Assembly (NCBI GenBank): GCA_947626485.1
Contig: CANQSG010000015.1
Span: 1-19,385, forward strand
Reading direction: 5' to 3'
Source: an uncultured Clostridia bacterium
Lineage (GTDB): Bacteria; Bacillota; Clostridia; Oscillospirales; Acutalibacteraceae
Length of the DNA stretch: 19,385 nucleotides
Below are positions 14,452 through 19,385 of the stretch, one piece after another. Under the pieces are notes generated by a model that searched no databases, was not told the origin of the DNA, and was given only the letters and a program-made list of their open reading frames with translations. Both the position numbers and the translations under genes were made by a program. Numbering within the stretch: the first letter of the stretch is position 1; each line of letters starts with the position of its first letter.

Positions 14452-15661
14452 AGAAATGCAGGCGCGCGGTCTGCTCGCCCAGACCACCAACGAGGAAGCC
14501 GTCCGCGACCTGCTCGACAACCAGAAAACGACCTTTTACATCGGCTTTGACCCGACCGCCGACAGCCTGCACGTCGGGCATTTCGTCGCGATGGTCGTCA
14601 TGGCGCACATGCAGCGTCACGGCCACCGACCCATCGCCCTGTTCGGCGGCGGGACCGGCATGATCGGCGACCCTTCGGGCAAGTCCGACATGCGCAAAAT
14701 GCTGTCGCGCGAGGAGATCGCCCACAACATCGAGCGCTTCGTCAGTCAGATGGGGATTCTCGTCGACTTTTCCGACGGCCGCGCGATCATGGTGAACAAC
14801 GGCGACTGGCTCTGCAACCTCAATTACATCGACTTTCTGCGCGACGTCGGCGTACATTTTTCGGTCAACCGAATGCTGGCGGCGGAGTGCTATAAACAGC
14901 GGCTCGAACGCGGGCTTTCCTTCTTCGAGCTCAATTACATGGTGATGCAGAGCTACGATTTCCTGATGCTCAACCGGATGTACGACTGCCGCCTGCAGCT
15001 CGGCGGGGACGACCAGTGGAGCAACATCATCGGCGGCGCGGAGCTCATCCGCCGCTCGGAGCAGAAGGAAGCCTACGGCATGACCTTCAACCTGCTGCTC
15101 AAAAGCGACGGCAAAAAAATGGGCAAGACCGAAAACGGCGCGGTCTGGCTCGACCCCGCCAAAACCTCGCCCTACGATTTTTACCAATACTGGCGCAACG
15201 TCGACGACGCCGACGTCATTCATTGCATGAAAATGCTGACCTTCCTGCCGCTCGAGGAGATCGCCGCCTACGAAAAATTGGAAGGCAGCGCGCTCAACCG
15301 CGCGAAGGAGGTCCTCGCCTACGAATTGACGAAGATGGTGCACGGCGCGCAGGAAGCCGACCGCGCACAGACGGCGGCGCGGGCGCTCTTCGGCGGCGGC
15401 AGCGACCTGTCCGATATGCCGACGACGGCGCTGATGTCCGACGACCTGCCGGGCGGGGAGATCGGCCTGCTCGATTTGATGCTGAAAATCGGGCTGATCC
15501 CGTCGAAAGGGGAGGGGCGGCGTTTAATTCAGCAGGGCGGCGTTTCGATCGACGACAAAAAAATCGCCGATCCCGCCTTCGTCGTGCGCACCGCCGATTA
15601 TCCCGAAAACGCCTGCATCATCAAGAAGGGCAAAAAAGTCCACCACCGTGTCACGTGGTAA
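14438..15661 (+). CDS. tyrS: Tyrosyl-tRNA synthetase
   Basis: 407 residues, class I aminoacyl-tRNA synthetase of the common bacterial TyrRS type. HIGH-equivalent HVGH (45-48) follows YIGFDPTADSLH. Tyrosine-binding motifs include MQSYDFLML and LGGDDQWSNI. The KMSKS-equivalent loop reads KMGKT (227-231), in keeping with the KFGKT form of this family. A C-terminal S4 RNA-binding domain covers about 340-407. Start ATG 14438 has AGGAG 8 nt upstream and overlaps recN by 14 nt. Last gene of the operon, followed by a strong terminator. In many Clostridia recN is instead followed by spoIVB and spo0A. No T-box leader is possible inside recN, so expression follows the operon. Confidence 0.96.
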   Translation: MTLFEEMQARGLLAQTTNEEAVRDLLDNQKTTFYIGFDPTADSLHVGHFVAMVVMAHMQRHGHRPIALFGGGTGMIGDPSGKSDMRKMLSREEIAHNIERFVSQMGILVDFSDGRAIMVNNGDWLCNLNYIDFLRDVGVHFSVNRMLAAECYKQRLERGLSFFELNYMVMQSYDFLMLNRMYDCRLQLGGDDQWSNIIGGAELIRRSEQKEAYGMTFNLLLKSDGKKMGKTENGAVWLDPAKTSPYDFYQYWRNVDDADVIHCMKMLTFLPLEEIAAYEKLEGSALNRAKEVLAYELTKMVHGAQEADRAQTAARALFGGGSDLSDMPTTALMSDDLPGGEIGLLDLMLKIGLIPSKGEGRRLIQQGGVSIDDKKIADPAFVVRTADYPENACIIKKGKKVHHRVTW

Positions 15662-15676
15662 AATTTTAAACGCAAA

Positions 15677-15708
15677 AAAGCCGAGGGGAGCGGTCTCCCG
15701 TCGGCTTT
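15677..15708. terminator. Bidirectional intrinsic terminator after tyrS
   Basis: AAAGCCGA (15677-15684) pairs with TCGGCTTT (15701-15708). After one G/G mismatch, GGGAG (15686-15690) pairs with CTCCC (15695-15699) around a CGGT loop. The plus-strand tail is T-rich (TTTATTT), and on the minus strand the complement of 15674-15679 gives six T. Confidence 0.92.
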
Positions 15709-15723
15709 ATTTCTGCATAAAAA

Positions 15724-15749
15724 GGCGGCGAACCGTTTTGTCCGCCGCC
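15724..15749 (-). terminator. Intrinsic terminator for asd-dapA-dapB
   Basis: GGCGGCG (15724-15730) pairs with CGCCGCC (15743-15749) across a 12-nt loop. On the minus strand it is followed by TTTTT (complement of 15719-15723). It lies 22 nt beyond the dapB stop and about 15 nt from the tyrS terminator. Confidence 0.85.
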
Positions 15750-15771
15750 GGAATATTGTTCGAAAAATTTT

Positions 15772-16524
15772 TCAGTCGATCAAATCGCTCATCTGGTAGA
15801 GCCCGGCGGGCTTGCCCGCCATGAATTTCGCCGCTTTCAGCGCGCCCGCCGCAAAGACTTCCTTCGACGCCGCCGAATGGGACAGGGTGACGACCTCGTC
15901 CTGCCCGGCGAAGATGATCTCGTGCTCGCCGACGATGGTGCCGCCCCGCACGGAGTGAATGCCGATCTCGCGTCGGGTGCGTTTCGCGCGCTTGCTGTGG
16001 CGGTCGTATTCATAGCGCAGATTGCCGCCGAGCGTCTGATTCACCGCGTCGGCGAGCATCAGCGCCGTGCCGCTCGGGGCGTCGATCTTCTGGTTGTGGT
16101 GCTTCTCGACGATCTCGACGTCGAAGGTGTCGCCCAGCAGCTCGGCGGCCTTCTGGGCGAGCCGGGTCAGCAGGTTGATGCCGAGCGACATATTGAAGGA
16201 GAAGAAGATCGGGCAGGTCTTGCTCGCCTCGTGAATCGCGGCGACCTGTGCGTCGGAAAAGCCCGTCGTCGCGAGGACGATCGGCGTACCGGTGCGCTTC
16301 GAAAAGGCCAGCAGATCGTCGAGCGCGCCGGGGTGGGAAAAGTCGATGACGACGTCGACGTCGGTCTTGACGTCGGCAAAATCGGTGAAAACGGGGAAGC
16401 GGCCGGGCATGCCTTCGGCGATATCCACGCCCACGGCGATCTCGCAGTCGGCGTCCGCCTCGGCGAAGCGCCGCACCGCATAGCCCATTTTCCCGTTGCA
16501 GCCGTTCAGAAGAATTTGCAGCAT
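15772..16524 (-). CDS. dapB: 4-hydroxy-tetrahydrodipicolinate reductase
   Basis: 250 residues. NAD(P)H-dependent second step of the diaminopimelate/lysine branch. N-terminal Rossmann motif NGCNGKMG (7-14); the catalytic segment EKHHNQKIDAPSGTA (140-154) has His142 and Lys146 at the spacing of E. coli His159 and Lys163. Start ATG 16524 matches the family N-terminus. An AAAGGA lies 14 nt upstream, further than usual. 51 nt separate it from dapA; last gene of the asd-dapA-dapB unit. Confidence 0.95.
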   Translation of the reverse strand: MLQILLNGCNGKMGYAVRRFAEADADCEIAVGVDIAEGMPGRFPVFTDFADVKTDVDVVIDFSHPGALDDLLAFSKRTGTPIVLATTGFSDAQVAAIHEASKTCPIFFSFNMSLGINLLTRLAQKAAELLGDTFDVEIVEKHHNQKIDAPSGTALMLADAVNQTLGGNLRYEYDRHSKRAKRTRREIGIHSVRGGTIVGEHEIIFAGQDEVVTLSHSAASKEVFAAGALKAAKFMAGKPAGLYQMSDLID

Positions 16525-16575
16525 CCTGTGATTTCACGTCCTTTTCGGTTTGCCGCGAAAAACGCGGCCGCGGAT

Positions 16576-17466
16576 TTATTTGAGCAGGCCGGAAGCCTTC
16601 AATTCGGCGGCAAGCGCGTCGCGCGCCGCGTCGGTCATCGGGGCGAGGGGCAGGCGGCAGGGTCCGACCTCCAGACCCATGAGGTTCATCGCTTCCTTGA
16701 CGGGGATGGGGTTGACGTCACTGAACAGGGCGCGGATCAGGCGGATGGAGTCGATTTGCAGCTTTGCCGCCTTCGCGGTGTCGCCCGCGAAATAAGAGGC
16801 GCAGATCTCGTGCGTCAGCTGCGGGGCGACGTTGGAGAGCACCGAAATGACGCCTTTGCCGCCCAAGGACAAAATCGGGACGATCTGGTCGTCGTTGCCG
16901 GAATAGATGTCGAGCGCGTCGCCGCAGAGGCAGCGGGTGAGGGTCAGCGCGGCAATGTCGCCGTTCGCCTCTTTTGCCGCGACGATGTTGGGGTGCTTCG
17001 CGAGGGCGGCGTAGGTCTCGGGCTTGATGTTGACGCCTGTCCGAGAGGGGACGTTGTAAAGGATGATCGGGGTGTGCACCCGGTCGGCGACGTGGGTGTA
17101 GTGCGCGATCAGGCCGTTTTGCGAGGTCTTGTTGTAATAGGGGGTCACCATCAGCAGGGCGTCGGCGCCGAGGCGTTCCGCCTCCTTCGAGAGCTCGAGG
17201 GCGTAGGCGGTGTCGTTGCTGCCGGTGCCGGCGATGATCGGCACTCTGCCGGCGACGGTTTTGACGGCAGCTTCGATCACGCGGACGTGCTCCGTGTCGG
17301 TCAGCGTGGCGGATTCGCCCGTCGTCCCGCAGACGACGAGGGCGTCAATGCCGCCGGCGATCTGCTCCTCGAGCAGGCGGTGGAAACGGTTGAAATCGAC
17401 CGCCCCGTCCTTTGTCATCGGCGTGACGATCGCGGTTGCGGCGCCGCGGAAAATTTCTTGTTTCAT
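16576..17466 (-). CDS. dapA: 4-hydroxy-tetrahydrodipicolinate synthase
   Basis: 296 residues, class I aldolase-type TIM barrel condensing pyruvate with aspartate semialdehyde. Key residues sit at a constant +4 offset from E. coli DapA: TTGE with Thr48/Thr49, Tyr111 in TPYYNKTSQ, Tyr137 in YNVPSRTG and the Schiff-base Lys165 in AAKEANGD. Start ATG 17466; AAAGGA lies 12 nt upstream on the minus strand. 33 nt after the asd stop. Its product feeds cell-wall diaminopimelate, lysine and, in spore formers, dipicolinate. Confidence 0.96.
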   Translation of the reverse strand: MKQEIFRGAATAIVTPMTKDGAVDFNRFHRLLEEQIAGGIDALVVCGTTGESATLTDTEHVRVIEAAVKTVAGRVPIIAGTGSNDTAYALELSKEAERLGADALLMVTPYYNKTSQNGLIAHYTHVADRVHTPIILYNVPSRTGVNIKPETYAALAKHPNIVAAKEANGDIAALTLTRCLCGDALDIYSGNDDQIVPILSLGGKGVISVLSNVAPQLTHEICASYFAGDTAKAAKLQIDSIRLIRALFSDVNPIPVKEAMNLMGLEVGPCRLPLAPMTDAARDALAAELKASGLLK

Positions 17467-17499
17467 AACGATCCGGGTTCCTTTCCGTAAATTTTAGTC

Positions 17500-18582
17500 T
17501 CAGTCCAGATACCCCTGCGCACAGAGCAGCTCGGCGAGCAAAACCGCGCCGCCGGCAGCCCCGCGCAGCGTATTGTGGGACAGGCAGACAAATTTGTAAT
17601 CGTATTGCGTATCCTCGCGCAGGCGGCCGATGGAGACCGCCATGCCGTTTTCGAGGTTGCGCTGCAGCTTGGTCTGGGGCAGGTCGTCCTCCTCGAAATA
17701 ATGCAGGAACTGCTTCGGCGCGCTCGGCAATTCGAGCTGCTGCGGCAGGCCGGAGAATTGCGCCCAGCAATCGAGCATTTCCTTTCGGGTCGGCTTTTTC
17801 GCGAACGAGGCGAAGACGGCGGCCATGTGCCCGTCCGAAACCGGGACGCGCAGGCACTGCGCCGTGAACTGCGGGGCGTCGGCGCAGACGATGCGGTCGC
17901 CCTCGACGTGCCCCCAGATTTTCAGCGGCTCGCGCTCCGACTTTTCCTCCTCGCCGCCGATGTAGGGGACGACGTTGTCGAGAATTTCCGGCCAGCGCTC
18001 GAAGGTCTTGCCCGCGCCCGAGATGGCCTGATAGGTGCAGACCAGCGCGCGGGTGACGGGGAATTCGCGGGAGAGGGGGTAGAGCGCCGGAACGTAGCTT
18101 TGCAGCGAGCAGTTGGATTTGACGGCGATAAAGCCCCGCTTCGTGCCGAGCCGCCGCCGCTGCGCCGGAATGATCTCGGCGTGCTGCGGGTTGATCTCGG
18201 GAATAATCATCGGGACGTCGTCGGTGAAGCGGTGGGCGCTGTTGTTGGAAATGACCGGGCATTCGAGCTTGGCGTAAGCTTCCTCGAGCGCGCGGATCTC
18301 GTCCTTTTTCATATCGACCGCGCAGAAGACAAAATCGACCTGCGCCGCGATTTCCGTCTTTTCGGCGACGGCGTCGTACAGCACCATGTCGCGCAGCGCC
18401 TCGGGCACGGGCTCCTTCATCGCCCAGCGACCCTCGACCGCCTCGGCGTAGGTCTTGCCCGCCGACCGGGCGCTGGCGGCGAGCAGCTTGACCCGGAACC
18501 AGGGGTGCCGACTGAGCAGCAGTGCGAAGCGCTGACCGACCATTCCGGTCGCGCCGATGATGCCAACTTGATATTGTTTCAA
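17500..18582 (-). CDS. asd: Aspartate-semialdehyde dehydrogenase (archaeal/fungal-like type), TTG start
   Basis: 360 residues. Reduces aspartyl phosphate to aspartate semialdehyde with NADPH, the shared step to lysine, threonine and methionine. Rossmann motif GIIGATGMVGQRF (7-19); catalytic Cys158 in KSNCSLQSYV; His252 in SDGHMAAV; the TYQAISGAGKTF block. The length and the SNCS context place it with the archaeal/fungal-like ASADH group rather than the E. coli type. TTG 18582 is preferred: AAAGGG lies 9 nt upstream and the Rossmann strand begins at residue 4. Extending to the in-frame ATG at 18663 would put the start only a few bases from the predicted transcription start and add an unconserved tail. 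First gene of the operon. Confidence 0.92.
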   Translation of the reverse strand: MKQYQVGIIGATGMVGQRFALLLSRHPWFRVKLLAASARSAGKTYAEAVEGRWAMKEPVPEALRDMVLYDAVAEKTEIAAQVDFVFCAVDMKKDEIRALEEAYAKLECPVISNNSAHRFTDDVPMIIPEINPQHAEIIPAQRRRLGTKRGFIAVKSNCSLQSYVPALYPLSREFPVTRALVCTYQAISGAGKTFERWPEILDNVVPYIGGEEEKSEREPLKIWGHVEGDRIVCADAPQFTAQCLRVPVSDGHMAAVFASFAKKPTRKEMLDCWAQFSGLPQQLELPSAPKQFLHYFEEDDLPQTKLQRNLENGMAVSIGRLREDTQYDYKFVCLSHNTLRGAAGGAVLLAELLCAQGYLD

Positions 18583-18591
18583 AGAAAACAA

Positions 18592-18597
18592 CCCTTT
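18592..18597 (-). promoter_or_regulatory. RBS that supports the TTG start of asd
   Basis: AAAGGG on the minus strand, 9 nt before TTG 18582. Another in-frame TTG at 18591 abuts the RBS and is unlikely to be used. Confidence 0.65.
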
Positions 18598-18675
18598 CGC
18601 AGAAAAATATGGTTGATTCCGCGTCGGTCTTGTCCTATAATAAAGATACTGCGCGAAAACCATAATACCTTTTTA

Positions 18676-18704
18676 ATCATATCATTGCCGGAATTGTTTG
18701 TCAA
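18676..18704 (-). promoter_or_regulatory. Promoter for asd-dapA-dapB
   Basis: On the minus strand: TTGACA (18704-18699), 17-nt spacer ending in TGA, then TATGAT (18681-18676). Consensus -35 and a near-consensus extended -10. Predicted leader is about 87 nt, too short for a lysine riboswitch, and none is recognised. Confidence 0.8.
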
Positions 18705-18713
18705 ACATATTTT
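18685..18713 (+). promoter_or_regulatory. Candidate promoter for queA
   Basis: TTGCCG (18685-18690), 17-nt spacer, TATTTT (18708-18713); four of six matches in each hexamer. It overlaps the divergent asd promoter almost completely, so the two may compete. Confidence 0.45.
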
Positions 18714-18755
18714 ATGTCGGAACGGCCGGTTATGTGAAATTGTCAGGAGAATCCC

Positions 18756-19385
18756 ATGAAAAAAAGCGATTTCTTTTATGATTTGCCCGAGGAACTCATC
18801 GCCCAGACCCCCCTCGCGCACCGGGACGCCTCGCGCCTGCTGCTGCTCGACCGCGCGACCGGCGCCGTTTCGCACCGGCATTTTTCCGATTTACCGTCGC
18901 TTTTGCGTGCGGGGGACTGCCTTGTGCTCAACGATACCCGCGTTCTCCCGGCGCGACTTTACGGCACCCGCCGCGACACCGGCGCGAAGGTGGAATTCCT
19001 GCTGCTCAAACGGCGCGAGGCGCTGCTTTGGGAGGCCATCGCCGGGCCCGGCAAAAAGGCGAAGCCCGGCGCGCAGTTCGATTTTTCGACTGAGCTTGCC
19101 GCCGAGGTCTGCGACGTCCTGCCGGACGGCAACCGCCTGCTGCGCTTTTCCTGCGCCGGCGATTTCGACGAAATCCTCGAACGCGTCGGCGAGACGCCGC
19201 TGCCGCACTATATCCACACGGCGCTCTCCGACCGCGAGCGTTACCAGACGGTTTACGCCCGCGAACCAGGCTCCGCCGCCGCGCCGACCGCCGGTCTGCA
19301 TTTCACCGACGCGCTGCTCGACCGCCTGCGCGCCGACGGCGTTTCGACCGCAAACGTCACGCTGCACGTCGGGCTCGGCACCTTC
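18756..19385 (+). CDS. queA: S-adenosylmethionine:tRNA ribosyltransferase-isomerase, 3' end outside window
   Basis: 210 residues visible, open at the right edge; the family is about 340. Transfers and isomerises the ribosyl moiety of SAM onto 7-aminomethyl-7-deazaguanine at tRNA position 34, making epoxyqueuosine. Diagnostic segments: DFFYDLPEELIAQTP (5-19), RLLLLDR, DCLVLNDTRVLPARLYG, VEFLLLKR, PLPHYIH, and RYQTVYA followed by AAPTAGLHFT, ending with LHVGLGTF. ATG 18756 has AGGAGA 5 nt upstream. A tgt gene, its frequent neighbour, would lie beyond the window if present. Confidence 0.95.
   Translation, partial: MKKSDFFYDLPEELIAQTPLAHRDASRLLLLDRATGAVSHRHFSDLPSLLRAGDCLVLNDTRVLPARLYGTRRDTGAKVEFLLLKRREALLWEAIAGPGKKAKPGAQFDFSTELAAEVCDVLPDGNRLLRFSCAGDFDEILERVGETPLPHYIHTALSDRERYQTVYAREPGSAAAPTAGLHFTDALLDRLRADGVSTANVTLHVGLGTF

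Noticed and set aside
15877..17490. A 537-codon plus-strand open frame opposite dapB and dapA
   Set aside because: It shadows two certain genes including their intergenic gap; composition is that of antisense GC-rich coding sequence.
18583..18669. Riboswitch (lysine or SAM) in the asd leader
   Set aside because: The leader is only about 87 nt, without the multi-helix layout or terminator expected; no known aptamer core is recognised.

Overview
The window is ordinary chromosomal core-genome DNA from a GC-rich, probably spore-forming member of the Clostridia (Bacillota). An Oscillospirales/Ruminococcaceae-like lineage is my inference. Three things point there: the proC - spoIIM-like - xerD neighbourhood, the run nusB-xseA-xseB-ispA-dxs-tlyA-nadK-argR-recN typical of Clostridia, and sigma-A-type promoters (TTGACA / TATAAT) in short AT-richer gaps between GC-rich genes. 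I see no phage, IS element, CRISPR array, tRNA or rRNA gene.

Layout. (1) 2-1888, minus strand: a FabG-like short-chain dehydrogenase followed by a class II galactose-1-phosphate uridylyltransferase that runs off the left edge. (2) 1889-2228: a 340-bp divergent regulatory region with several promoter-like elements and four copies of a GTT(G/T)ACATAA repeat. (3) 2229-4672, plus strand: proC, a SpoIIM-like five-helix membrane protein and a XerD-like tyrosine recombinase that lacks two canonical active-site residues. (4) A bidirectional terminator, then on the minus strand (4738-5819) a DivIVA-like coiled-coil protein translationally coupled to an orphan fumarase beta subunit. (5) 5820-6090: divergent promoters and a palindrome-rich leader. 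(6) 6091-15661, plus strand: a tightly packed ten-gene operon nusB-xseA-xseB-ispA-dxs-tlyA-nadK-argR-recN-tyrS, most genes overlapping or separated by a few bases. (7) 15662-15771: two strong hairpin terminators between convergent operons. (8) 15772-18582, minus strand: asd-dapA-dapB, the common aspartate branch to lysine, diaminopimelate and dipicolinate. (9) 18583-18755: overlapping divergent promoters. (10) 18756 to the right edge: queA (queuosine biosynthesis), partial.

How the genes work together: the large operon combines transcription/translation functions (NusB, TlyA, TyrRS), DNA repair (ExoVII, RecN), isoprenoid precursor supply (Dxs, IspA), NADP supply (NadK) and arginine control (ArgR). 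The asd-dapA-dapB operon feeds the cell wall and, in a spore former, dipicolinate.

I found no clearly new multi-gene system. The points most worth a second look are the XerD active-site substitutions, the DivIVA-like/fumarase-beta pair without an alpha subunit, the unusually short XseB, and the repeat-bearing proC/SDR intergenic region. Long open frames opposite most genes are by-products of GC-rich codon usage and are left out.
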